The notes under the pieces were generated by a model. It did not search any database. It saw nothing but the letters and a program-made list of their open reading frames with translations, and was not told the DNA's origin. From positions 47,707,511-47,771,510 of the forward strand of contig CM035235.1 in assembly GCA_020226215.1 (NCBI GenBank): a stretch of 64,000 bases of DNA, given 5' to 3'. Origin of the DNA: Sindora glabra (taxonomy: Eukaryota; Streptophyta; Magnoliopsida; Fabales; Fabaceae). A program made the position numbers and the translations under genes. Below are positions 48,561 through 60,386 of the stretch, in pieces (position 1 is the stretch's first letter; each line of letters opens with the position of its first letter).

Positions 48561-49037
48561 AAGCATATGGCATATTGCGTTATAAACTGCTATTATTAGG
48601 TTATCTTTAACCCATATTCTAGTACGGGTTCATGATATTTTAACATTATTAATAGAGCTTTCCAAGCTTCAAAAAATTGCCTTTTAAGGCTATTTCAATG
48701 CAAGGAAAAATTATCTACTTTATTTTTAACATTAACCTATGTATAAATATGAAGAAATGGGCTCAAAATTTTTTGCAAATAAGCACCTATGAAATTTCCA
48801 AGAATTCAAAATTTTTATGCTCTCAATTAGAAATAATCACAAAATTTAAATATAATCAAGTAACAGCATAATATTCCTGATGTATATAAGAACAAAAACA
48901 TACCCAAATTGTTTTAAAAAAAACCAAACTTCAATAATTCCATGTATGAAAAGGAAAAGAGAAAATTAAGAATTTTATAAATTTTATTAAGACTAATTAA
49001 AATTACTTATAATCAGATAATTCATATTATCAACATT

Positions 49038-49049
49038 GTTCTGATACCA
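49038..49049 (-). other. Primer-binding site of the copia element (tRNA-Met type)
   Basis: The minus strand reads TGGTATCAGAAC five bases after the end of the 5' LTR. It is complementary to the 3' end of initiator tRNA-Met apart from the last positions, as in most plant copia elements. Confidence 0.8.
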
Positions 49050-49054
49050 TCTAT

Positions 49055-49528
49055 TGAAAATATGAATTCAATAAAAATAGTATAAACCATATATTAATTA
49101 GATTATGTGCGTACTTGATGATGATTCTAATAATCCAATGATTAACTTTTATGATGATAGGTAGAGTTTGCAACTTATTTTACCTCTTAGGTTATTTTAG
49201 ATAAGAAGAAGAGAAAGAGAGATATATCAAAATCCTAATTTTCAGAAGGACTAAACCTTTTTATATAAATTCTCTTTTCTTCATATAGCCAGACTTGTGA
49301 TAAAAAATCATTGATCTTTGAAAGGCTCTAGATTGGGGCCTTTACCTAAATGAACTTATGCATGATTCAACTTATCATGGACATACACATTGAACTAGGG
49401 CCCAATCTATTCTATGCTTAATGTTAAAACTTAAAACTAATTACTTAAATAGATATTCCAATAAATTAATTAATATTAACCCATATAAATATATGTAAAT
49501 AAATTATTTATTTTATTTTAATATAACA
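49055..49528 (-). repeat. 5' LTR of the copia element
   Basis: In the minus sense it begins TGTTATATTAAAATAAAATA and ends ...ATATTTTCA next to the primer site. The length is 474 bp with the usual TG...CA ends. It is the more complete of the two LTRs. Confidence 0.75.
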
Positions 49529-51589
49529 AATTCCATATTAGGTTAACAAAATACGCGCTCCTTTAGTTTGTACACATTTTTCATGAATTTCTAGATTAAT
49601 AAGCAATTGCATACATAGATTAGCAAAACCAAGCTCATTAAAATGATGTTAAAAAAGGTAAAATCCTTGTATATGAAAATTATTAATATGCATTACATAT
49701 GATATCAATAGGAGTACAAATTTTACTAACTAAAAGGTCATGAAAAGCACTTCATTATATTCTAATGCTAAATATAAGTAGTGAGAAAGTAAATATGTAA
49801 ATGTTATTCCTAACTCATAACAATAGTTAACTAACCAATCAATTATAGTAATTTAATAACAATACAAAAAATGGTAGGTTGATGATAGTACAATAAGAAA
49901 TTGCATAGATTCTTTAAAATAGAAGGAATACTACCTTTTATCTTTTCATTTTCAATTACTTTTCTTACCTTTCCATTTCTTCTTCCTACTTCATCCTTTC
50001 ATTACATCAAAGAAAAGAAATCATAGTGGGAACCACATCAGGCTTGCTACTCCGCACGATTATCAATGTGATTTTTCACTAGTAGTCTTAACTTGGTTAC
50101 AGTGGATCACTTCACTACCACAAATGATGACTGGAGCTCATCAATATAAATCATCATCATTAGCTAAAAGTCTTTTAGTGAAATACTCTTAATAGCCTTA
50201 GTAGAAAATTTCTCTCTTTGTAAAAATTTATAACATGATTTAAGCTTTAGCCCCTTTGTAATCTCATCATCCTTATTCTTCTACACATTTTATAGTGATA
50301 ACAAACTAGCTAGCCTCTACAGCTCACCAAAGATATCAGTGCTACAAGCAAAGAATTCATTAAAAGCTCGAGAAAAGTCAAGCAACACCTCCTTTGTAAA
50401 AAATGACTTCACAAATTTGTTTTTTCCTTACGAAGCTTCTTTTGCAAATTCTAACTTTTTTTTAAATATTTTTGTTAAAAGTTAAAAACTTTGTAGTTAG
50501 AACGTTAAGTTATAAAATGTGAAAAGAAATTATGAAAAAAAGAGTAAAATTAGAAAATAGAAGTAAAAACATTGGAAAATAGAAAGAATAAATGATTTTT
50601 TTGCTTTTATAATCGATAGGGGTAAATTTAGTATATTTTGATAACAAAATAGCAAAATCATAGATTAAGCGATGTTAAGCATTGTTAATTAGAAAAAAAA
50701 AGTTATGTGTGACACTTTTTCTTAATCAAAAGAGGGCAATATAGAATTTAAAATTAGAAATGAGGTCTACATAATTTCAATGAACTATAAGGGAGAATAA
50801 CATATTTTACTTTATAATTAATTAAAACTTGCCACGATATCATCAAAATGGTTCTATGTAATTGAAGTAAATGTAGCTATAAAATTGAAAAATAGTACAT
50901 TGGTCAATGTAATATATATAGGGATGCACTTTAATACCAATATAATTTAGTTTTAATATTAGATTTAACATGCATATTCAAAGGTTAAACTTCACTACCA
51001 CTTAATATTTGTAACAAAAACAAACTAGAAACCAAATATTTTTTTGTTAATGGTAGAATAATAAATTAACACCCAATAGTATCAAAACCCATAAATAGAA
51101 AAAAAAATTAAATTGCTAACCTATAAACACAAGGTAATTTATTTATAAATCATTACTTTTAAACAAACTACTAAACTATTAACTAAAAATTCATTCTCTA
51201 ACTTTGAATGAGTATATAAAATTATAAACAACAATAAAAATAAAATGTTTGAACCCTAAAATATAAGTAAAAAATTAAATTTAGAACTTTAAGAACTTAT
51301 TTGAGCACACCTTACTAGAAAAACTAAAAAAAGTTCTCACCAAAGCTCAGTGCATTTTTCTCCCACAAATATAAGGCTTATTAGGCTTTTTAGTTTTAAA
51401 TGCAAAGTTTTATAAAGTTTTCTCTTTAACAATAAACGAAAGTAGAAAGAATTGAAAAATGACACACATCGTTAGGTTTAGTAGATTCAACAATTTGGGT
51501 TAAGCCATTATAACATTATTAAACTTCACATAATTAGTAATCTGGGCTATGCCATGCAAGCATATAATTGTTCATGTCAACTTTCCATT
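49529..51589. other. AT-rich DNA between the copia element and the right inverted arm
   Basis: No intact gene. On the minus strand, 50,450-50,210 has a protein-like stretch with stops (it includes KEVLLDFSRAFNEFFACSTD). It may be a gene fragment, but I do not recognise the family. Confidence 0.4.
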
Positions 51590-51745
51590 TGGCATCTAAA
51601 TGACACACTAACTAAAGATAAGATCGGACAAAATTATATTTGCCAAGGATAAAATTGATATAAACTATTTCACATGGATAACATTGAGAAAAATGTGTAT
51701 ATCACAAGGACAAAAATAAAGGTTTACTCTATCTTTTAAAACTAA
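51590..51745. repeat. Inverted repeat, right arm (partner 43,318-43,475)
   Basis: Reverse-complement partner of the left arm. The two arms enclose about 8.1 kb, of which 5.4 kb is the copia element. Confidence 0.65.
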
Positions 51746-54354
51746 ACTTAATCCTACCACCACATATAAATAGAAGAAATGAATGTTTATTTTTTCTAAA
51801 TAATGAAAACTAAGTTTTTTTTGGTAATATTGAAAATGAAAAGTAAGTTTAATTAGGATAAATATCATGGAAAATAAGAAGGCTTTGATTCTTGTAATCA
51901 TACATTTACAAAAATCTTAATATTTTTACAAATGTGATTCTTCAAGAATACAACATTACCATGTATAATTTAATTAAAAAGATCCTTAGAAATGTTACCA
52001 ACTTACAATATTAATGTGTTTTTAATTAACTTATATATCTTTGAATTATTTTTACATTATAAAAAATATTCTTATCATAAATTGAGTGATTAATATTGGA
52101 AAGTTGATCAAACAATGAAGGTGGCTGAGTAAAATTTAATAATGGTAGATGGTGGTTAATGTGGTACAAGATTAAAAGGGTAATAGTAGTACATTAATAA
52201 AAATAAAATAATTTTTAATATGATTATAATGTTTTTGTAATATAAAAATATAAAATACTCACCTGTCTTATAGGAGTATTTTAAAGGAATATTTGACCAA
52301 AAAAATCCTTGCAAATGTTCACATTTCTAAGTAATTTTTTTTAATTTTAATTATACATGAGAATGTAATATTTCCTTAAAATATTTTTAAAATGTAAAAA
52401 AGTTTCAAAAATTAAACATCATGTAAATTTTACTTGTCTAAAAGAATTTAAATTACCTAAACAAATTATAAAGCTTACTTAGTTATCCTTAAGGGTGCAA
52501 AATGGTTGTATAAACTTGCTTTAAAAATAGACTAAATTTTAGGTAGTTTGATTTAATTTGCAAATTCACATACTTTAAGTGTAAGTTCATGGATTGATCA
52601 ATTAAAATAAGTTTATTTGAACTTCAATTCACATAGATCAATTCGTGTAAGCCTACAATTAAAATGAACCAAATTTTGAGTAGTTTGATTTGCTTAAATT
52701 CATGGACTAGATAGGACCAAACCTATTTAACAGGCCTAATGGCCTTAGTATCGAAGGTTAAGAAAGTTGATAACTTGATGAATAAAGTCCTAATCAACAA
52801 GAACCATAACAATGACAAACTTAAGCTAAAAAAAATACACATTGATGAGTTTCAATCCATATATATAAGGTGCAATGACATTGGAGTTGTCATGAAAAGA
52901 GCAATGCAATAAACACATTTATTAGTTCAATTTCTCTTAATGTAAAAGGATTTTTTAGTCTCTTTCCCTCCATTAACCTCTAAAACACTATACCATAAAT
53001 AAGTGGATCTTGTAATAAAAAATTTTTAAAACAAATGTATCTTTTTCTAAATTTAAGATTAATTTATATTCACTTAAGATAACTAAGAAGTTAGTTTATT
53101 TATGATTGCTAAAGAAAGTGGAAGAGCCAATTAATTATTAGTTACTAAAAAAAGTAAAATTATTTTAAAAGATTCTCCAAATTTTCTTCAAAAACTATAT
53201 AAATCAACTTTTTTCATTTCATATCAAATACATATTGCACATATAAATATACTATCTTGACTCTCTTATATCATATGAAAATTAATTCTATATTCTTTTA
53301 AAAGCTTGAAAGTTTAAAATTAACTTACAGACTTGAAGATAGTAAATTATTAAATGTGATTATATTAATTAAGAAATGTAGTAATTATTACATTTAATGT
53401 TAGAATTTCTTTTACTTTGTCCCACTCTTAGTATGTAATTGCATTTGTCATTATTTATAGTCATTTCTAATATTTTTGATAGTCAAGCATAATGAAATAC
53501 AAAATGACTTGTAAACTCTCCAACTAACAAATAAATACAATTTTATGAGAGGAAATAAAGAATAGTTAACTATTTTGTATATATTAAGCATACTTGAAGG
53601 TTTTTTACAAGCAAAGACAAAGACTAATCAATGATTGTCATATAATCAAAGAATTATTAAAAAAGTGGGTTAAAAGTCATTTATTATGCTAGTCTATTAT
53701 TAACTATAAAGCAAAATGATCTATGAAATAACAGTTATTAATCTTAACTAGAATTTTTAATACATATTCTAACTTTTGATTGTGCAAACCATGGTTGAAA
53801 AAGGATTCAAAAAGCATCCAATGAAATATTGTTAGGATTCAGATCAATATACGAAACGGAATTTTAAAATTTTGATCCAAAACCTTTCTAGGATCCATGC
53901 AAAAGTCATAAACCAATATTAGAATTTTACCTTATTTGTGCTCGTATTCTTTCTGAATGAATCCTTAAGAGATCGAGATGAATCAAATACCGGTCAGAAG
54001 GTACATCGTCTTTACGGTATCTACACAGAGTGAACAACAACTTTTTCCCTCCACGAAGCTGCTAGGATTCGTTTCTCTCACTAGGATTGGGTTTGGACGT
54101 TTTCTATAATGATTTAGGATTTGATTGAAGCCAATGTGTGTTCTATAATGTGCTGCCTTCAAGTCTTTTTATAGAATTAAAGCATATCACAATCCTAATC
54201 CCATTAGGATTATGCTTCAAAATCCTAATCACACTAAATAACTATTACCTTATCTTTATCCTAAACAGAGTGAGGAGAGATAAGACTTACCTATTAATTA
54301 TCTAGTATTAGATAATATTAATATTATCTCATAATATAATTATCTAATATTATC
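51746..54354. other. AT-rich DNA and repeat-like left flank of the pararetrovirus
   Basis: No gene is seen. The segment from about 53,820 to 54,250 is less AT-rich, starts tgttaggattcagatcaata, and contains a small hairpin (aatcctaatcccattaggat). It looks like LTR- or MITE-type repeat DNA into which the pararetrovirus was inserted. I cannot assign it. Confidence 0.4.
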
Positions 54355-54440
54355 TAAGCAGTCCGCCTGCGATCCCTATTCCTGTGTTCATTTCATATAT
54401 TCATATTTCATTTCTTTTAGGGGGTTCCCTCGGGGCCAGT
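54355..54440 (+). repeat. Terminal direct repeat of the pararetrovirus, left copy
   Basis: This 86-bp segment starts taagcagtccgcctgcgatc and ends at the base before the primer site. It matches 62,122-62,207 with two differences by eye (near 54,420 and 54,430). Confidence 0.95.
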
Positions 54441-54453
54441 TGGTATCAGAGCC
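54441..54453 (+). other. Minus-strand primer-binding site (initiator tRNA-Met)
   Basis: TGGTATCAGAGCC is complementary to the 13 nt at the 3' end of plant initiator tRNA-Met. In caulimovirids this site defines genome position 1 and the start of minus-strand synthesis. Confidence 0.92.
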
Positions 54454-54869
54454 TGGGGGGAAGTAGGGATGGTGATTTAGCTTAAGCTGTTCATGGGGGG
54501 AACTTTGTGTTTTCTTCTGGCTCTGAATCTGTTTCTGGATAATTTTTAGTTTACGCATAGTAGCATGTGGGGGATGGATGAGGCTCTGGTTATCCTTGTT
54601 AGCCGTGTGAAGGCGTTGAATGGGATTTTGCCTCTAACCTACAATGTAAAAATTAAGACGTATGGACTGATTTCTAGAAAACATTTTTATTCAAAACCAG
54701 ATTCAAACACTTAGATCTTTTCATGAACAACACAAGCTGATATTTTTATCTTTATGAAACCTTACGGTAGATATCAACCCCCTGGTCATACATCTGCATA
54801 TCTTTAGCTTATTTATTTTCCTGCATTTATTTTACTGTTCATCTTCTTACTCTTCTTTTCACTACTTTT
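54454..54869 (+). other. Pararetrovirus leader
   Basis: About 416 nt lie between the primer site and the first long ORF. They contain several short upstream ATGs, as is usual for caulimovirid leaders. I could not establish a large stem-loop by eye. Confidence 0.6.
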
Positions 54870-56090
54870 ATGGCAGAAAAATTTATTAGAACTTTTTCAA
54901 GTCGGTTTTCGCCGAAAAAATCTATGAAATCTAGCTCAGATTTGGGCAAAAAACCAATCTTCTCTGAAGAAATCAAATTTGAAAATATAAACCAAAGAAT
55001 TGATGATTGGGAAATGCTGAATATCCCAAACCAAGATCTTTATCAAATTCGGAAAGAAAGTCTTTTTAACAAGACTGATTATATAATCAAGACTGCTGAA
55101 GAAACTATCAAAGTAAATCCAGATTATGAAAATTTTGTACTGTTTTCTGGCCTAGAGGCTGAAAAGCTTCGAAAATGGTATAATTATATACATATTGGCT
55201 GTATTCAAATTGCAGCTATTTCAATGCTCCGAAGAGGTCTAGATAATGCGATCCTTCTCTGTCTTCGTGATGGGAGGGATACAGATTTTAAAAATTCTCT
55301 TCTTGGAGTAGTTGAAACTAGCCTGTCTCAAGGACCTATATATTTTAACTATTTTCCAGATATGAAAATAGTCCTTGATACAGAACAATTTCCCCAAGCA
55401 CTTTTAAAACTTCAAGTCAAGTTGTATAATTATACCATGGAACCTGGCCAGATTCTAGTAGTGATTATCTACAGGATCCATTATAAATTGCACAATTCTT
55501 ATGCATCACTTTGCGTAAAGCCACCTTCACTGAAAGGAGAAACAATCTTCTTTCAAACTGATGCAACAAAGGTAAACTTATCTATTCCTTTAGAAACTAA
55601 TTGGGATAGAATAAGTTGACCTGATAATTGGGGATTTAGGCAAGCTGTTAAACCCCAAGAGATTGCTGCAAAAATAATCTCGAGAATTGAAACCATGCCA
55701 GATGGTTCAGTCTCTATTTCCTTTGAAAATAGAAATAGACTTAGTAATTTTATTGAATCTGAATCTTTTCAAAAAATGGAAAGAAATCTGGTTGAAGGAC
55801 CAAGAAGATCTTGTTCTGCAAGGATCAGTTCGAAACCATTTTCAGAAACTGACTCCTTAAAAGGATCAATTTCTTCAAGAAAATCCTTCCAAACAGTTTC
55901 TACTATCAATGTTGATTTACGTGGTATTGATAATAGTTCACAAATTCCAAGACTAGTATATGGTCAAACCAGCCAAACTCTTGAAGATGAGAAGGATGGC
56001 GAAGCAATTGATCCAGAAAGTGAAACTGGTGGATCAATTGGCTCTCCTACTGCCTCACAAATCTGCCCTGATCATCCAATTATTTTATGA
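54870..56090 (+). pseudogene. Pararetrovirus ORF1: 30K-type movement protein, one internal stop
   Basis: The frame starts at ATG 54,870 (G at +4) and runs to TGA at 56,088-56,090, interrupted once by an in-frame TGA at 55,617-55,619. The part before the break (249 codons) has the caulimovirid movement-protein core, including GLEAEKLRKWYNYIHIGCIQ and the acidic LRDGRDTD motif typical of the 30K superfamily. The part after the break, about 155 codons, is a Ser/Thr-rich acidic tail. Such proteins form tubules or widen plasmodesmata for cell-to-cell spread. The next ORF overlaps its end by ATGA. Confidence 0.85.
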
Positions 56091-59000
56091 TGAATCAGAA
56101 AACCAATTTTATTATTGACAAGAAATCTTTGAGAAAGGAGTTTTTTTCTGATGAACTCCTCCATCAAAGAACTTGGTTTTTCAAAAATTTCAAAGGACAG
56201 AAAAGGCAGAAAATTCAAGAAGAATTTTATGCTGATCTAAATCTCATTAAATAAAATATTAATTTCTTTGACTGGTTTGTCTATTATGCTAAAAAAAACC
56301 AGATTGATTTTCCTTTCAAAAATATTGGATTTATTAATGGTATTTCGGAATGGACAACAACTCAAGGCGAAAAAATCTCTTCTGAGTTTCCTCCAAAGAA
56401 GGCGTTCCAGATTCCAACCACCGATCCAAAGAAACCAGTGGTAGCCTCACCCTTCAAGACAATAGAGTCCAAAGAAGGAGACGCTGTTTCCACAAGAGAC
56501 ATTACTGCTGTCATTGAGCAGAACAATTATACTAACAGATATCTCCAAGCGATTGGTACTGAGTTAGTATCTGATAAAAATAGTCATATTTTTGCTAGAA
56601 ATATAGGTTCTGGTGTTTTTGTAAACCCTGCAGGTGAACCTTCAACCTCTAGAACCCATGATAGAATTATAAATCCCTTATTCAAACCTCATCAAATACC
56701 TGCTGAAAAATAAATCCTTAAATCTAAGCGTTCTGTTAATCAAATGATTACAGAACTCACACAAAGATTAGCAGACCTCAATAGTGATTCTGATACTCCA
56801 AAGTCTGCCAAGTCTAGTATTAAAAACTTAGGCGCCCTTGATAACTGTTCAGAATCTTCTGAAGATTATCAAGCTTTCCCTGTTAAAAGAGAACCTAGGG
56901 AAAATAACTGGAAACAACCCCAGAAATTATATTACCCTAGAGCCACTCCTCCTGATATGGTTTTAGAAGAAAAACCCAAAATCATCTAAAATTCCTATAG
57001 TGGAAGCCACATCTATGAATGGAACATAGATGGAAAATCCGAGTATGAAATCATCAATATGCTTCAACAAATGGGAATGGTCTGCATGGCCTATCAATCT
57101 AGTTACCAATGTGATGATATTACCATCTGCCATTACCTTCTAGCTGGGTTTTCAGGACAGCTCAAAGGTTGGTGGGATGATCATCTCACAACTTTAGAAA
57201 AGGACTAAATCTTAGGAGCCATCAGAGGTGATGAAAATAGAGAACCTGTTTTAGATTCTGATGGGAATACAATTCCTGATGCTACACAAACTTTAATCTT
57301 TACCATAGTTAGACATTTCTTAGGAAATCCTAATGTCTGGAGAGATAAATCTGCTGAACTCCTTTCCAACCTAAGGCGCAGATCCCTCTCAGACTTTAGG
57401 TGGTATAAAGATATGTTCTTCTCTAGAGTCTTCACCAGAGAAGATAGTAACCAGTCCTTTTGGAAAGAAAAATTTTTAACAGGACTTCCTTTAACCTTAG
57501 GAGATAAAGTCCGTTCAGAAATTAGAAGCCTTTATGGTGAAGAAATCCCTTATGACAGATTAACTTATGGAGAGTTAGTGAGTTATGTCCACAAAGTGGC
57601 CATAAAAATCTGTCAGAATGATAAAATCCAACAACAATTAGTTAAGGAGAAAGCCCAAAACAGAAAAGAACTAGGATCTTTCTATGAACAATTTGGCCTT
57701 CCTTGCACTAAAAATATGAAACCTAAGAGTCATAAATCTCGAAAAGAAAAATCCGAACCTCACTCTAAAGAAAGGTCTAAACATGATAGCAAATATTTTA
57801 GGAAGAAAGCCAGAGGCAAAAACATTCCTCCTAGTCAGCCTAGACAAAACTCAGATGCTAAACCCATATGCTTTAGGTGTGGTCAACCTGGTCACATCTC
57901 TCGGTTTTGTAAACTCAATAAGAAGCTTAGACAATTAGGTTTAGATGACACCATTCTAAACCAAATAGTCTGCCTTCTTGCCCAGGAAGAATCCTCTGAT
58001 TCAGAAAATGAAGAAGAAGTTCAACATCTAGAAAAACTTCCTCAAGATGATTTAGATGCTACTTCTAGTTTTGAAGTAAACATGATTAGCTCCGAAGAAC
58101 AAGAAATATGGTTAGACCTCATTAAAGACTATCCTAATGATAAAGAAAAACAAGAATTTCTTCTCAAAAATCTTGCAAAAAATCTTGAAAAACCTTCTAC
58201 TTCAAAACTGAATTTTCAACCTGTGTTTTATGATTTTAAAAGTATTCTGAACAAATTTAAGTCAGAGATAAGTAAGCCTGTTTCCATACAGGATTTACAA
58301 TCTGAAATAAATTTGCTCAAAAAAGAAATCCAAAAACTTAAATCAATTCAAAATCTTCAAGGAGAAATTATTTCTTCTCTTCAAATCCCTCCTAACTCTC
58401 CATTATCTTTAAAAAGAAAAGAGAAAAGTAATGGAGATGATGATGATTTTCTAGGATTTATCTCCAGAATTTCAGTTCCAAAATATCATATTTCAATAAT
58501 TTTAAAAAAAGATGCATGGAAACTGGAAATAATTGCCTTATTTGACATTGGAGCAGATATTAACTGTATCCAAGAAGGCCTTGTCCCAACAAAGTTTTTT
58601 TGAAAAAACTAAGGCCAGAATTAAAGCTGCGAACGGGTCTTTTTTAAGAGTAAATTTTAAACTTTCAAATGTTCAAATAGTAAATTCTTCTTTTCAAATA
58701 AATTAGGAGTTTTTACTAGTTAAAGATTTATCTAGTAAATTGATTTTAGGAAATCCTTTCATTCAAGCTTTAATTCCTTATAAAGTTTCAGATGAGGGAA
58801 TTTCAACAAAATGTTTGGGCGAGAAAATCATTTTTCAGTTTGTTAAAAAATCCGACAAATTTAATTTAATAGACTGCAAGGAAACCCAAATCAATTTCCT
58901 TACTGAAGAAATTTCTTTTATGCGAATTGAACAGCAGCTTCAAATGCCTACTGTCCAATCTCGTATCAAACATTTGGAAAAAAGGATAGTCAATAATGTT

Positions 59001-60386
59001 TGCTCTGACCTTCCCAATGCTTTTTGGAGTAGGAAACAACATATGGTTGATTTACCTTATGAAAAAGGTTTCTCTGAAAGAGAAATTCCAACCAAGGCAA
59101 GACCAATCCAGATGAGTCATGAACTTCTGGATTATTGCCAGAAAGAAATCAATGATCTCCTATCTAAAGGAATCATTAGAAAATCTAAGAGTCCATGGTC
59201 TTGTGCAGCGTTTTATGTTAATAAAAATGCTGAATTAGAGCGCGACACACCAAGGCTTGTAATCAATTACAAACCTTTAAACACAGCACTCCAATGGATC
59301 AGATATCCTATACCAAATAAAAAAGATCTTTTAAATCGACTTTATTCGGCAAAAATCTTTTCAAAATTTAATATGAAATCTGGTTTCTGGCAAATTCAGA
59401 TAAAACCTGAGGACCGTTATAAAACTGCATTTACTGTTCCATTTGGTCAATACGAATGGAATGTAATGCCTTTTGGTTTAAAAAATGCGCCCTCAGAATT
59501 TCAAAGGATTATGAATGATATTTACAATCCTTTTACAAATTTCATTATAGTATATATTGACGATGTGTTGGTTTTCTTAGAAAATCTAGATCAACATTTC
59601 AAACATCTCAATATATTCTTAGATGTTACCCAAAGAAATGGTTTAGCTATCTCAAAAACTAAATATTCTCTTTTCCAAATAAAAATTCGATTTCTTGGTC
59701 ATAATATTTATCAGGGAACTATTATTCCAATTGAAAGATCAATTGAGTTTGCTGATAAATTTCCTGACCAGTTGATTGACAAAACTCAACTTCAAAGGTT
59801 TTTGGGTTGTTTAAATTATGTTTCTAATTTCTTCCCAAACCTTTCAAAACTCATAAAGCCCTTGCATGATCGTTTAAAAAAGAGTCCACCCCCATGGACT
59901 GACATGCATACTAAAATTATTAGACAAGTTAAGGCCCAAGTCAAGAGCCTTCTTTGCCTACAACTTTCAAATCCTTCAGCTCCAAAAATTGTTGAAACAG
60001 ATGCTTCTGATTTAGGATATGGAGGAATTTTAAAACAAGTCTTACATGGCAAAGAGCATATAGTTGCATTTGCATCTAAACATTGGAATTCTGCACAACA
60101 AAACTATTCCACTCCTAAAAAAGAGATTTTAGCAATAGTCTTGTGTGTACAAAAATTTCAATCTGAACTCTTAAATCAAAAATTTCTTATTCGAGTTGAT
60201 TGTAGTTCAGCAAAATCTATTCTTCAAAAAGATGTTCAAAATATTGCTTCAAAACAAATTTTTGCTAGATGGCAAGGTCTTTTAAGTGTTTTCGATTTCG
60301 AAATTGAACATTTAAAAGGTTCTTCAAACTCTCTCCCTGATTTTCTAACTAGAGAATTTTTGCATGGAAAATCCAGCAATCTGTGA
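56087..60386 (+). pseudogene. Pararetrovirus ORF2: capsid, protease, reverse transcriptase, RNase H
   Basis: The frame opens at ATG 56,087, the first ATG after an in-frame stop at 56,069-56,071. The capsid part is followed by a CCHC zinc knuckle (CFRCGQPGHISRFC, 57,869-57,910) and an acidic coiled-coil-like stretch. The aspartic protease motif is at 58,544: the triad reads D-I-G, not the D-T/S-G expected. RT has the QYEWNVMPFGLKNAP block and YIDD at 59,553-59,564. RNase H starts with TDASDLGYGG near 60,000 and ends with PDFLTRE. Breaks: in-frame stops at 56,252, 56,711, 56,987 and 57,206, a frame change near a T7 run at 58,595-58,601, and a stop at 58,704. RT-RNase H itself is open for about 540 codons. 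Confidence 0.92.

Larger units (their letters stand above)
44097..49528 (-). mobile_element. Decayed Ty1/copia LTR retrotransposon
   Basis: The element lies on the minus strand. The 5' LTR is at 49,055-49,528, then the primer site, a long leader, degenerate gag-pol, a purine tract and a truncated 3' LTR at 44,097-44,210. The domain order gag, protease relic, GAG-pre-integrase, integrase, RT, RNase H places it in Ty1/copia. Every domain has stops and frameshifts. The two LTR remnants are clearly diverged, so the insertion is old. Confidence 0.88.
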
